Shown here piece by piece: positions 9,889-20,600 of a stretch of DNA of 64,000 nt; positions within the stretch are counted from its first letter, which is position 1; every line of letters starts with the position of its first letter. A program made the translations under genes and the position numbers. The DNA is from Urophycis tenuis (Eukaryota; Chordata; Actinopteri; Gadiformes; Phycidae), in assembly GCA_036785325.1 (NCBI GenBank), contig JAXIVH010000064.1:826501-890500 (forward strand), written 5' to 3'. The notes beneath the pieces are model-generated. The model was not told where the DNA came from. It saw only the letters and a list, made by a program, of their open reading frames with translations, and did no database searches.

Positions 9889-10744
9889 GACACACACACA
9901 CACAGACACACAAACATACCCCTCGAGGGACGTAATGTCGGGGCGTCCCCCCACCCGCTGTTTGACGACGGTGCATGTTGTCATAATAGAGAGAGAGAGA
10001 GAGAGAAAGAGAGAGTGGGGGAGAGAGAGAGAGTTAGAGTGGAAGAGAGAGAGTGGGAGAGTACCAGTGAGAAAGAGAGAGTGGGAGAGAGAGAAAAAGA
10101 GTTGGAGAGAGAGAGAGACAGAGAGAGAGAGTGGGAGAGAGTGCAAGAAAGAGTGGGAGAGTAGGAGAGAAAGAGTGGGAGAGTAAGAGAGAGAGTGGGA
10201 TAGAGCGAGAGAAAGATTTAGAGTAGGAGAGAGAGGGAGAGAGAGAGTTTGAGAGAGCAAAAGAGTGGGAGAGAGAGAAAAATGTGTGGGAGCACATCCG
10301 ACACCTTTTGTACATACGAGACACTTTATACTTTGATACACTGCCACTTTATTGTATTGCACTGTATGTACTGTATATATTATTATACGTATTTTTCTCT
10401 TTTATATGTAACCCGGCATCAGCGATGTAAGAATTTCATTGCACAGAGAAACTTGTCTTACCTGCTGTACATGACAATAAACACTTTGAATCTTGAATCT
10501 TGAATCTTGAGAGAGAAGATTGGAGAGTGAGATTTCTCGTGGCTGTATTTGCCTTCACATATGTTCTTTTGTAAAGATGTGTTACTGTGTATTGTTTTAT
10601 TTGAAGGTATACATGGCTGCTTCATATTTTGTTCAAGGTTTATAGGACAAGCCAATACAATGTAATATTTGCTATTTCCATTCATCCTGCCCTGCTTCTG
10701 AAAACAATAAATAAATTGGTATGAAGTAACTCAGTACTTGAGTC
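9816..10744 (+). other. NLR gene 1 3'UTR with (CA)n, (GA)n and polyadenylation signal
   Basis: After the stop come (CA)n (9818-9920), a conserved GTCGGGGCGTCCCCCC segment (about 9948), then an imperfect (GA)n tract (9984-10,290). A LINE tail is inserted here. The distal UTR (about 10,545-10,744) carries AATAAA at 10,706 and ends near AGTAACTCAGTACTTGAGTC. The same order appears after the TRIM B30.2 exon (39.1-40.0 kb) and, on the minus strand, at 54.7-55.9 kb. Confidence 0.75.
10290..10515 (+). mobile_element. LINE 3' fragment with (TTGAATC)n tail
   Basis: Reads GTAAGAATTTCATTGCACAG and ATGACAATAAACACTTTGAA and ends in repeated TTGAATC units, the 3' end of a fish CR1/L2/Rex-like LINE. It is absent from the paralogous UTR at about 39,835, which supports a later insertion. 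Only non-coding 3' sequence is present. Confidence 0.65.
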
Positions 10745-11156
10745 TGTCAGTCATATATATATATCAATATTCCTCCTCCAGGAAAGCCCCTCTCTTAATA
10801 CTACAGATCATTTGTATTAATATTAATGTTTCATAATAACATTACTATAACATATTAGAATGGTCCTCCTACAGGAGAGCCCCTCTCTGAATATCACACA
10901 TCATCAGAATTCATCATCACATTGAATAATCACCAGATCAATATGACATCATCATGTTCCTCTGTTGATATTACACTACGGTCCGTACCGTCGGCCATCT
11001 TGTGTACATTTGTGCGCCCCGGGTGCTGCTTCCTCTTCCTGGAGGTCACAGCTGGTGGAGGTGGAGACCTCCGCCCTGTTCACGTGGCGCTCTGAGTCCT
11101 CACACAGGGTGGAGCTGCTGCTCCGTCAGCTCCGCCTCCACACACACATACACACA

Positions 11157-11217
<61 letters not shown>

Positions 11218-11244
11218 AAACACAAGCACACATATACACATATA
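10745..11244 (+). repeat. Spacer downstream of NLR gene 1 with (CA)n
   Basis: ATTCCTCCTCCAGGAAAGCC-type segments recur here (about 10,768 and 10,863) and again near 40,190 and 43,610, so they belong to the duplicated flank. At 11,040-11,145 a segment reading QLVEVETSALFTWRSESSHR then VELLLRQLRLHT leads into (CA)n (11,143-11,220). A near copy lies inverted at 32,575-32,670. No complete gene is seen. Confidence 0.5.
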
Positions 11245-11496
11245 TAGGGCTGGGTATCAATCAAACATTTTCGATACCTTCACTTCGATACCGGTTCCTG
11301 AACGATATTTTTTTTCATACCAATTTTATAAGATTATAAGATAACAAAAAGGAAATTACATTACACATAGTACAGATTGTCAGTTCTATTTTTCAGCTTT
11401 GGTAATTTCCCACTCCAAGCTGTTTTCTTACAGAAAAAATAAACGACAAATAATTTCCAGTGCAAAAGAACACTTGCAAACAAGTAACAAATCAAT

Positions 11497-11734
11497 CTAA
11501 TGTTCTGCTACATACATACTTTCACTTGAGTTTTCCTTCAGAAAAATAAACATGTCTGCTTTCTCAGGACACAGACAAGCCCGCTCCTGGCTGATGGTGT
11601 CCACAGCGGTAGAACAAGTACGCTCTGAGGGTGTGGATGTTGCTTGCACACAGAGATACCTGGTTGCCAAGTTTGATAGCATTGGCACAGTGTCCCTCGC
11701 ATTCCACAACGAGGTTACTGGATTCACTGAGGTT
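11497..11734 (-). pseudogene. hAT transposase dimerisation-domain remnant
   Basis: Two overlapping minus-strand frames carry the hAT C-terminal dimerisation motif (ATSTPSERTCSTAVDTISQE, with RACLCPEKADMFIFLKENSS after it). A shift between the frames and the loss of everything upstream make it non-functional. It is cut at 11,735 by the nested element. Confidence 0.7.
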
Positions 11735-12134
11735 TAGGGCTGTCAAAATTGCTCAAAAATTACGTTTGAATATTACCTCTAAAAAAACATATATATTTGA
11801 ATATATGCGAATATCTATATTTGCGCATTATGTCAATGACGCGCATTACGTCAATAACAGGACAAACTATACAACGAGACATAACTACTATAGGGTATAG
11901 GTCATTTATTTAAGTTTAAACATAATTGGCAACGTATTACATTCACAAATCAAGTAAATGAACTAATGGCCAAGACCGCAGACCTCACTCTCGCTCGCTC
12001 CCCGCTCGCGCACACTCACAGAACGCGCCGCGGCTGTGTTTCCACATTCCAATACTAATTTTCACCTTGGAATGTCTGTTTTTAAACACTATTTGAATAT
12101 ATATTCAAATTTTGAATGTTCCTTGACAGCCCTA
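11735..12134. mobile_element. Nested hAT-like MITE
   Basis: Ends TAGGGCTGTCAA and TTGACAGCCCTA (perfect 12-bp inverted repeat) bound a 400-bp AT-rich element without coding capacity, inserted into the hAT transposase remnant. The flanking octamers CTGAGGTT and TTGACCTT match only partly, so the target duplication has decayed or is displaced. Confidence 0.7.
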
Positions 12135-12250
12135 TTGACCTTTGGGTACCGAAACTTGGCACCGAAAAACGAGGCATGTTTTGATACTCGGTACTACCGA
12201 AGCATTTCAGTCGGTGCCACAAAAGAACCGAAGTTCGGTACCCAGCCCTA

Positions 12251-13070
12251 CACATATACACACACTTACACACAAATACACATAGACACACTTTAACAAA
12301 CGCAGGCACGCACATAAACACACATATACTCATACACACGCACACACCCACATATACATATAAACACACATACACACACACGCATACACACACACCCACA
12401 CATATACACATGCACATGTAGCGGTTCTCATGCGTTGTGTTTCGGTTTAAATGACACGGACAGTCTCTGCAGTCTCTTTCGGAGATTTTTATTGCTTGTT
12501 CGCTGAAGAACAAAGAAAAACATGGGTCCGTTAGCTCCCACAGCTTCCAGTTTGGCACAGACTACAACCGAAGTTATCCACCTGCAGACTGTGATATTCT
12601 ACGTACATGCTAACAGAGATGCTAACATACGTTACGACCGAAAAGATAATGGTTACCTGATAAACAAAGAAAAGCATGGGTCCGTTAGCTCCCACAGCTT
12701 CCAGTTTGGCACAGACTACAACTGAAATAAAATAAAAGTTTATAAAGTTTACTGTTTTAAACAGTCAGTAAAGCTAATTATACTACGGAGCAAAACGTAA
12801 GCCAACCTACCCGAAGTTATCCACCTGCAGACTGTGATATTCTACGGGGCGCACCCGTGAAGTTTGCAGGGGCTCGCAGGTGTGGCGTTCAATTACTCTT
12901 AACAAAATCCGAATGTGTAACTCTATATCGTCAATTGAAAATAACGAAATAAACCAGTGTAAAAAAGTTATAAATAGAGAAAATAATAAAGAATAAATTA
13001 AATATTAGTAAAGAATGATGAAATTGTAGCTAGGTGTGGCAAGTGGAATCATCAATATACTAACTCCGTT
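12251..13070 (+). repeat. Spacer with degenerate CA repeat and internal duplications
   Basis: A degenerate CA-rich tract (12,251-12,415) is followed by about 450 bp in which two segments are repeated: GGGTCCGTTAGCTCCCACAG onward at 12,524-12,570 and 12,678-12,722, and CGAAGTTATCCACCTGCAGA onward at 12,570-12,602 and 12,812-12,846. No coding support is seen. Confidence 0.6.
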
Positions 13071-13099
13071 ACACACACACACACACATATACACACTTA

Positions 13100-13144
<45 letters not shown>

Positions 13145-13565
13145 TCAGTCTCTTCAACCGGGCGTCAGTCTGCACAGCTGTGTGCATGTGGACGTCTCTC
13201 AGAGCCACCACAGCGTGGCGCCATCGCTCACATCACACTCTGAGGCATCGGGGTCGACCGCCTCAGGCGGGTCAGAGCGCGGGGGGAAAGAACACACACT
13301 CTGTCTGCTTTGTTCCGGGGGAATCGCTCTCCCCTCAGACACCGCCACTTGACCAAGGGACGGCGGAGATGAGCTCCACTCACCAGAACATCCCAGAGTG
13401 ATCCTGGGGACACAGATATAAACCCACCACTATCGGATGATTCACGCCCCCCAACACGTGATCGGTGGTCGGCCTGCCGAGTTGAGAGTTTGTCAACCGG
13501 CTCAATGTCGTCACAATAACGCATCATCCACTTGTTTCCACGTGAGTGTGTGTGTGTGTGTGTGT

Positions 13566-13611
<46 letters not shown>

Positions 13612-14338
13612 CCCCCTTCAGTGAAGCCCGACCAAGGCTGAGCGGTCCGTTCTGCCTTTGACACAGGGCTGCAGCGGCCCGCAGATTGCAGTGAGTTCTG
13701 CATCCTGCTGCCTCTCAGCAGCTCTCTGAACCCTCATTTGAACGCCTCGCGTTTCCAGTCGTGACGTCACTGGCGGGCGATCACCGACGTGATCGACGGC
13801 TTTAAATCATGACGCACGAGACCTGATGATAAATAAAAGAGACGTTTGATACTCAATACATAAATACACTGATACATGTAATGATACATACAACACATTG
13901 ATACATACAGTGATACATGTAATGATACATACAACACATACATACATACACTGATACATGTAATGATACATACAACACACTCACACTTCTATGTCCCTGC
14001 ACCCCACGTCATTACTTCACTTCACTTTTATTCCTTTTGAAAGCATTTATTCGTCTATTTATTGTGTTTGCATAGATTTATTCTGTTGTCAATTTTATTC
14101 TTAATTTTAGTGTTAATTCTCTGTTTATATTGCCCCCTTTTCATCATTTGTTTGTATTTACTTTATTTTATATCACAAAGTTGAACAACCCGAGCAACAA
14201 TGATGATTGATTGGCTGGTTTCCTCAGTGGAGACCTGCCCCTGTTTCAGGATCAGGAGGTCCACTGTTGACATCAGAGTAGGGGAGGTGGGTTCATCCTG
14301 CAGGTTCTCCTCTCCTCTCCTCTTGCCTCCATCCTAAA

Positions 14339-14370
<32 letters not shown>

Positions 14371-14380
14371 CATGCATGCG
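13071..14380 (+). repeat. Satellite-rich spacer
   Basis: Contains (CA)n at 13,071-13,140, (TG)n at 13,543-13,608, a tandem repeat of units containing GATACATGTAATGATACATA at 13,850-13,985, and (TG)n at 14,339-14,366. The stretch 14,205-14,340 resembles 32,420-32,525. No gene is recognised. Confidence 0.6.
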
Positions 14381-15644
14381 TGCACAAAGAAAAAAGCAAC
14401 GTAAAAACTCTTTGTGTATTTAACCTGAATGTTTGGAAGGTGTGCATTTAGTGTGTTCTTTAGTAATGGTGGGTGTTTCTAGAGTGCTGGTTGAGTGGTT
14501 ATGTGTAGCTATGTGTTCATTCACGACTGAGACGGTCGTGGAATAAATTTGTAAAGCCTGGTTGGGTTTCAGAATGTCCCAGAGAAGCTGTTGTTTCTCA
14601 GAAACCTGGGGGTGGGATAAAGCTGAGACCCCTCTCCAGCAGCTGAGCTGCAGGGGGTGTGAGGTGGAACAGGGGCGATACATTGACTGTGTTTTGATTC
14701 TTTGGGGACCCCTGTTGGGACTTAACCCCCTCATCTATTTGAACTCTTTTACCTAATTATCTAAGCTGTGTGTTGCTGTTTCCAGTGTGTGTTATCTTGG
14801 ATCGTGTGGAACTGGTCGTGGTGTGTTTTCCAACAGTGTGTTGAAATGTGTGGCAATGTGTGCGTTGAGGTGTTGTAGTGTGGCCTGCTGCTGTGCAGCT
14901 AAACCATGTGAGTCATTAATGACGGGGACACAGAGGGAGGCCTGCAGGTACCTCTCTCTCTCCCACGCCTCACGGTGAAGTGCAGCGTAGTTGGGCCACC
15001 GCCGTACCGCGCTCCTGTTCCCTGTTGTCAAGGCCCAGAGGAAGCACCGCCATCTTTGTGTTTGGGTTGACGGGGGATTCTTTGGAGTATGTGAGTGATG
15101 TGATGGTAATCGGCACCCGGTGAAGCTGTCATAGCTTTGGGTGCGGGGGTCTCCAGGTGAAATGGGTGGGGGGTCTAGGAGGTGGTGAGGAGGGATCTAG
15201 GGTACCAGTTGTCAGTGGGCTGTGTGCCTGACAGAGGGTGGCGGGGGGCTTGAGCCGGTCTCCTGTACCGGGCCGCGGGGCCCACCTGGCAGCCCCCTCA
15301 AGAGCGCCCTCCTCCAATCAGAACCCTGTGGGTGTGAGGGCTGTCAGAACCAGGGTGTGGTGTTCTTTTAAGATGCTGGGGTTCTGTTTGGGCCAGTGGT
15401 CCGTGTTCTGCCTGACCCTGTTGGAGGTGGGGAAGGTCAGGGCACGCAGGCCTGATGAACATCGGCCAGCTTGCTCACCTGTCTCCTCATCCCTGTGGGT
15501 GGTGTGTTGGTGGATATGGTGTGTGATGATGTTGAGATGGTGTGTGTGGTTTGTATTATGTGTGTGTGTGTGTGTTTGGGTCTGTCTGGGTGTGAGAGGG
15601 CTGCAAATCTGGAACCATGTTTGTACATTCTGGCTACCAAGTAC
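14381..15644. other. Unassigned spacer, no gene recognised
   Basis: GC-balanced sequence without transposon termini that I can define. Short open frames (under 150 codons) lack recognisable domains and are TG-rich in places (about 15,530-15,580). It may be old repeat sequence; I see no support for a gene. Confidence 0.4.
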
Positions 15645-16625
15645 AGTTAAAAAGCCAGAGACAGTCGGATAAAAGCATTAGAAATAAGGAATACACATTG
15701 TATTTTATTATCGTAAAAATATGTATTTTTTAATCATAAAAAATAAACCGTATAAAGAAAATGACCTCAGTGACGCCGTGTGCAGTAATGAAGTCCGGGG
15801 GTCAAAGTGGCTGGTGGGTTAAGAAGGGCTGACCCCATACGCCGCAGTCTGTATTCTCTCTGAGTGTCTGTGACCCACCAAGATGGAGGGGACCCCCCAG
15901 CAGGCCCGCTCTGTGGTCCTGGGTAGGGGGTCCAGAGTGTAGGCCTGTCCGCTGGGGTCCCGGTCCGACAGGGAGTGGTGTATCAGACTCCTGGGCAGTC
16001 CACCGGGCGCATGTCCAGTTTGATAAGAGTCTCTTTATGTTTGTGATCCGGTGGGGCGGTAAGCGGTTAGACTAACCCAACTTATGGTTAAAAGAAACAA
16101 AAGGAATAAAAAATAAAAAAAGGGGGCATTTGGGCTGCCCTCACCTTAAAACCACAGAAATAAAAGCAAATAAGATAAGTGGTGAGGAAGGCCTAACATT
16201 TCATGCTTCTTTGGCACTTCTTCAGAGGCAAGATGGAGGCACAGGGTTTTAAGGCGCCTACACATCAAGACGACTGCCTGATTGGAGTCAGGCTATAATC
16301 TCACCCATTCGGTCAATAAAGTGTGAAATACACACCTACATGACGCCGTACATTCTGCACTTGCGCCAGATGTAATGTCTCCCAAACAGCAGGCGGCGCT
16401 AATCTGTATTGTGGTCCAAAAACAGAACGACAACCGTAAATACCAGGAGTTCCCTCTAGACCAACACTCAGAGCACGCTGTTATCAGTCATTGTTGTCAG
16501 CATAGAGTGAGTCGTCCAGAAGGATTGGAGTTGTTTACTAGTTGTATATTATATGTACTCAAGAATTCAATAGAAACTATCAAGACGATGCCAAACAATG
16601 CGATGAGAGAGTGTCAACATCTTCT
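15645..16625 (-). repeat. Repeat block R (inverted copy at 52.4-54.55 kb)
   Basis: On the minus strand this block matches 52,415-54,545 of the plus strand, sharing landmarks such as GCCTCTGAAGAAGTGCCAAA, CATTTACTTTATACGGTTTA-like ends and a promoter-like GACATTACATCT segment. The other copy carries an extra 1.15 kb (about 52,640-53,797). Relative to NLR genes 1 and 2, both copies lie downstream, so R is part of the large inverted duplication. No coding function is seen. Confidence 0.75.
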
Positions 16626-16639
16626 GCACATCGTTTGCG

Positions 16640-16985
16640 GGGAGAACCTGACAGGTGGGAGCGGTGGAGAAATGGAGAGAAACTATTGGGGGTTGTGATT
16701 GAGAGTATCCTGGCTGGCAGCATCACAGCCTGGTATGGCAGCTGCACTGCCCTGGACCACAGGGCTCTGCAGAGGGTGGTCAGGACGGCCCAGCGCCCAG
16801 CCCGACCTGCCCAGCATCCAGGACCTCTACAGCCAACGCTGCAGGAGGAAGGCCCAGCGGATCATCTGGGACCCCAGCCACCCGAGCCACAGTCTGTTCA
16901 CGCTCCTCCCGTCTGGCAGAGCCACCGGACCAGAACCAGCAGGTTCAGACGGCTTTATTCCACAAGCCATCAGGCTATTGAACTA
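16640..16985 (+). pseudogene. LINE reverse transcriptase C-terminal fragment (CR1/Rex1-like)
   Basis: Reads VIESILAGSITAWYGSC and then ALQRVVRTAQ in one frame, and LPSIQDLYSQRCRRKAQRII then LFTLLPSGR and FIPQAIRLLN in another. This is the C-terminus of a fish CR1/Rex1-like non-LTR polyprotein with at least one frameshift. A degenerate (AC)n tail follows at about 16,983-17,060. Only the 3' end is present, as expected for 5'-truncated LINE copies. Confidence 0.75.
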
Positions 16986-17480
16986 CACACACACACCACA
17001 CACACACCATACACAAACACACAACATACACACCCACACACACACACACCATACACACCCAGAAGAGAAAGAAAGATTTTGAGAAAAAATGTTTTTCTTT
17101 ACTTAAATAACATGTCAAAACCCTGTATAAACTGAACACCAAAGAACAATATTGCAAATGCAAATAATTAACAATAAATAAATAGCCCAGAGCTATTAGC
17201 ACCTCCGTTTTCTTTGTAACAAAAAACTGTTGAAAAACAAACAGAACTAAACTCCATTTTGATCATTCAAGCATGCTGAAAACTTCACACTGAGGTAACT
17301 GAGGCTTACTGTCTGTACTGTAAACCACACATCAAGTAAGTAAACATTAAACAAATAAACGACTCCTTTCTGTAAGAAAAACAAACTCATAGTGGAGTTT
17401 ATGAATGTTGTCATTCATCCAGGTCATGTTTAATCCGGCCAACAGTTAAATCGAACGCAACTGGACTTAGATTTGTCTGT

Positions 17481-17525
17481 GAAGACGTTTCGCCTCTTAT
17501 CCAAGCGGCTTCATCAGTTCGTAAC
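17481..17525 (-). ncRNA. Hammerhead ribozyme motif, inverted 5' arm of PLE
   Basis: On the minus strand: CTGATGA (17,511-17,517), a stem II with GCC/GGC and CTT/AAG pairs around GGAT, then GAAACGTC (17,484-17,491). Flanking GAA and TTC can form the start of stem I, and stem III is minimal (AC/GU). Hammerhead ribozymes in Penelope-like elements are published (Cervera and de la Pena). The core here looks complete. Confidence 0.7.
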
Positions 17526-17649
17526 GCACCAACTACACTAATGATCTATTGTTTTAGGAGTTTTGGTGGGTGGACACTTCCACTGAGGTTAAATACCTGG
17601 GTCTAACTCCACTGTCTTGTCAGACTAGTGCGGACTAGTCAGACTGATG

Positions 17650-17700
17650 CGTTACGAACTGATGCAGCCGCTTGGATAAGAGGCGAAACGTCTTCACAGA
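17650..17700 (+). ncRNA. Hammerhead ribozyme motif with mutated core, 5' pseudo-LTR
   Basis: Same architecture as the 3' copy, but the invariant CTGATGA reads CTGATGC (17,659-17,665), while GAAACGTC is intact (17,685-17,692). The last A of the first core box is normally required for catalysis, so this copy is predicted to be inactive. Confidence 0.65.
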
Positions 17701-17748
17701 CAAATCTAAGTCCAGTTGCGTTCGATTTAACTGTTGGCCGGATTAAAC

Positions 17749-20286
17749 ATGACCTGGATGAATGAGAACATTCATAGACTTATCACTGAAAAATTTGGGG
17801 TTGGGACCCTCAAGACAGTGCGAGTATATGAAAAGTTGGCTCGGAAAGTTGCGGATCACAGAAACCACTTAAGGTTTAGCCTGAGGTGCAGGCAAAACAG
17901 GCTCACACCAACCAGCCTACAGTTGTGTTCCACAGTGAAAGGACACAGAGCCAACACAATACTAGAGAAGGCTCAAAAACAACTCTTGAACGAAAGAGTA
18001 AGGCAGGTCCTTTTCACCGTAGAAAGGCTTGAGGAGAGGATTGACCACCTTCTCCAAAATCTTAAAACCATCCTACCGGGCGCTTTGTTTGAAAGAGTTG
18101 TAGACTTCACCAAGAAAGCTCAACTGGCACAACATTACAAGAGCAAAGAAAGGCAAACAAAAAAATTCCTCCACCTTCAAAGCAAAAACTCAAACAAAAC
18201 TGAGATAATAAATGGGAGGCAAGGAACAAACCGACCCACACAAAGGGAGCTACAAGACAGATGGGTTAAGAATATGTCTGACAGAGAGCTTACCCACCCG
18301 GAGAAGGAGGTCTTGGCCAAAGGACTGAATTTTGCTGTAACACCAGACCAAGTTCCTACAGTTGAACTCATCACAGCGACAGAGTCAGCCATAAGGAAAA
18401 ACAACTTAAATGGGACCGAAGCTGAGCAGCTTAGGCTTAAAGTGGCAGCAACCTTGTCCAGTGCTAAGACCCCACCTTCTAACCTCTCCGCCACTGAAAG
18501 AAAAGCCATGATATCCTTGAGCAAGGACAAAAACATCACAATCCTTCCAGCGGACAAAGGAAGATGCACAGTTATCTTAAATACTACTGACTATCAATCC
18601 AAGGTCTCCGCACTGCTCAATGACACTAACACATACAAGCCCTTGAAACGTGACCCATCCAGTGGTTACAAGAGAAAAGTTATAGAATGCTTACAAAAAC
18701 TACAAAAAGATGCAGTCTTTGACCGACAACAGTACCTCAGACTCTACCCACAGGAGACCACCCCATGCCTATATGGACTCCCTAAGATTAATAAAGAAGG
18801 GGTCCCACTCAGACCCATTGTAAGCAGCATCAATTCAGTGACTTACAGCATCGCTAAGTATGTAGCCAACATCTTAGCTCCTCTGGTTGGTAACACACCA
18901 CATCACATCCAAAACTCTCAGGAGTTTGTGGACAAAATCCGGGGTCTAAGACTAGATCCAAACGAAACCATGGTGTCATACGATGTAACATCTTTGTTCA
19001 CCTGCATTCCAACCATGGAGGCAGTGGAAACTGTGAGGCATCGGTTAAAACAGGATCCAACCCTACAGGTTAGAGCAAACCTCAACCCAGACCAGATCTG
19101 TCAGTTACTGGAGCTGTGCCTGAACACCACATACTTCCAGTTCAACAATACTTTCTACAGACAGAAGCATGGTTGTGCCATGGGCTCTCCAGTATCCCCC
19201 ATTGTGGCGAACTTATACATGGAAATGTTCGAACAAAAAGCTTTAAAATCCTACAAAGGAACATCACCGAGCCATTGGTTCCGGTATGTGGATGACACAT
19301 GGGCTAAAATCAGAACCCTAGAACTTCAGGCATTTACTGAACACATTAATTCAGTGGACGTAAACATCAAGTTCACCAGAGAAGATGCCAAAGTTAACCA
19401 CTTACCTTTTTTGGACTGCGATGTACACTTTGGTGATGACAGGAGCTTCCACTTTGGGGTATACAGGAAACCCACTCACACAGATCAGTACCTTCTCTTT
19501 GACTCCCATCACCCGCTGGAGCACAAATTGGGGGTTATCAGAACCTTGCAACACAGGGCGGATAATATACCAACCACCACTCAAGCCCAAGCAAAGGAAC
19601 ACAAACATCTAAAGGGTGCTTTGAGAACTTGTGGCTATCCGGGTTGGACCCTCAACAAGACAACATGCAGAAAGAATAAAAACTTGGAGGGTGAAGAGAA
19701 AAAGAACCAACGCAGAAACATAGTGATACCCTATGTGTCCGGAGTATCTGAAAAACTCAGGAGGATTTTCAACAAACACGAAATCCCAGTCCACTTCAAA
19801 CCCAGCAATACTCTCAGGCAGAAACTGGTACACCCGAAAGACAGAATACCACACTCACAAAAGAGTAATTTGGTTTATGCAGTCCAATGCAGTGAGGAAT
19901 GTAAGTACTCTTACATTGGTGAAACTAAACAACCTCTAAACAAGCGCATGGCCCAACACAGAAGGGAAAACTCCTCAGGTCCAGTATCAGCTGTCTATTT
20001 ACACCTAAAGGAAAAGGCTCACTCCTTTGAGGACAGCAATGTCAAAATCCTGGACAGAGAGGACAGATGGTTTGAAAGAGGGGTAAAAGAAGCCATCTAT
20101 GTCAAAGTGGAAAAGCCATCTCTCAACAGGGGAGGGGGTCTGAGACATCAGTTATCCCCCATCTACAATGCTGCACTTTCAGCCATTCCCAGGAGGGTGA
20201 ACAACAAAGACTGCCCAAAACAAACCTCAAGTGGCTCTATGGAACAGAATGACTGTCGTTCACTGGTAACTGCACATCATACCTAA
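17749..20286 (+). CDS. Penelope-like polyprotein: reverse transcriptase plus GIY-YIG endonuclease
   Basis: About 845 aa from the first ATG (MTWMNENIHRLI); the frame stays open a little upstream, so the true start is uncertain. The RT core shows LPADKGRCTVIL, PCLYGLPKINKEGVPLRPIV, VSYDVTSLFTCIP (motif A), CAMGSPVSPIVANLYMEM (motif B) and RYVDDTWAKI (catalytic YVDD, about 19,285). The C-terminal GIY-YIG endonuclease reads LVYAVQCSEECKYSYIGETK, then LNKRMAQHRRE and EDRWFERGVKEAIYVK. PLEs use the endonuclease and RT for target-primed integration. No stop or frameshift interrupts the domains, so this copy may be competent. Confidence 0.93.
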   Translation: MTWMNENIHRLITEKFGVGTLKTVRVYEKLARKVADHRNHLRFSLRCRQNRLTPTSLQLCSTVKGHRANTILEKAQKQLLNERVRQVLFTVERLEERIDHLLQNLKTILPGALFERVVDFTKKAQLAQHYKSKERQTKKFLHLQSKNSNKTEIINGRQGTNRPTQRELQDRWVKNMSDRELTHPEKEVLAKGLNFAVTPDQVPTVELITATESAIRKNNLNGTEAEQLRLKVAATLSSAKTPPSNLSATERKAMISLSKDKNITILPADKGRCTVILNTTDYQSKVSALLNDTNTYKPLKRDPSSGYKRKVIECLQKLQKDAVFDRQQYLRLYPQETTPCLYGLPKINKEGVPLRPIVSSINSVTYSIAKYVANILAPLVGNTPHHIQNSQEFVDKIRGLRLDPNETMVSYDVTSLFTCIPTMEAVETVRHRLKQDPTLQVRANLNPDQICQLLELCLNTTYFQFNNTFYRQKHGCAMGSPVSPIVANLYMEMFEQKALKSYKGTSPSHWFRYVDDTWAKIRTLELQAFTEHINSVDVNIKFTREDAKVNHLPFLDCDVHFGDDRSFHFGVYRKPTHTDQYLLFDSHHPLEHKLGVIRTLQHRADNIPTTTQAQAKEHKHLKGALRTCGYPGWTLNKTTCRKNKNLEGEEKKNQRRNIVIPYVSGVSEKLRRIFNKHEIPVHFKPSNTLRQKLVHPKDRIPHSQKSNLVYAVQCSEECKYSYIGETKQPLNKRMAQHRRENSSGPVSAVYLHLKEKAHSFEDSNVKILDREDRWFERGVKEAIYVKVEKPSLNRGGGLRHQLSPIYNAALSAIPRRVNNKDCPKQTSSGSMEQNDCRSLVTAHHT

Positions 20287-20493
20287 CGACTGTCGTTCTC
20301 CAGTGGCCCCATCCACCCCTAATGATCATCTTCCACCAAGATGACTCACAGGCCCCAAACAATGGTCAGGTGAAACTACACTAATGATCTATTGTTTTAG
20401 GAGTTTTGGTGGGTGGACACTTCCACTGAGGTTAAATACCTGTGTCTAACTCCACTGTCTTGTCAGACTAGTGCGGACTAGTCAGACTGATGC

Positions 20494-20544
20494 GTTACGA
20501 ACTGATGAAGCCGCTTGGATAAGAGGCGAAACGTCTTCACAGAC
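20494..20544 (+). ncRNA. Hammerhead ribozyme motif, 3' pseudo-LTR
   Basis: CTGATGA (20,502-20,508), stem II GCC-x-CTT-GGAT-AAG-x-GGC, and GAAACGTC (20,528-20,535), with GAA/TTC closing stem I. This sense-strand copy has a complete core. In PLEs such ribozymes are thought to process tandem or read-through transcripts. Confidence 0.72.
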
Positions 20545-20600
20545 AAATCTAAGTCCAGTTGCGTTTGATTTAACTGTTGGCCGGATTTCGTAGTGGAGTT

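Larger units (their letters stand above)
11245..12250 (-). mobile_element. hAT element, internally deleted, 8-bp target duplication
   Basis: Terminal inverted repeats TAGGGCTGGGTATC and GGTACCCAGCCCTA are flanked by CACATATA at 11,237-11,244 and 12,251-12,258, the 8-bp signature of hAT transposons. The flank is CA-rich, so chance identity is possible but unlikely at exactly these positions. The minus strand at 11,497-11,727 keeps the C-terminal hAT dimerisation region (TRYLCVQATSTPSERTCSTA, then a frame break), so this is a deletion derivative of a ZBED-like autonomous element. Confidence 0.8.
17400..20590 (+). mobile_element. Complete Penelope-like retroelement (PLE)
   Basis: Flanked by a 10-bp duplication TAGTGGAGTT at 17,390-17,399 and 20,591-20,600. 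The structure is typical of Penelope-like elements: a pseudo-LTR at about 17,530-17,748 and a second at about 20,376-20,590, with an inverted partial copy at 17,400-17,529 in front of the first. The inverted copy even repeats the beginning of the coding region. Each pseudo-LTR holds a hammerhead-like motif. The element sits inside the 3' end of a hAT transposon. One long open reading frame suggests a recent insertion. Confidence 0.92.

Noticed and set aside
9803..10362. Long open frames of Thr-His, Cys-Val, Arg-Glu and Ser-Leu repeats on both strands
   Set aside because: They are translations of CA/TG and GA/CT microsatellites; the same applies at 7.9, 31.1, 39.1-39.6 and 55.4-56.0 kb.
13850..13985. 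CRISPR-like array of regularly spaced repeats
   Set aside because: It is a simple tandem repeat of ATGATACATACA-type units with no unique spacers, in a vertebrate genome.
14420..15672. Several 60-144 codon frames in the 14.4-15.7 kb spacer
   Set aside because: No recognisable domain, overlapping frames on both strands, TG-rich composition; not supported as genes.
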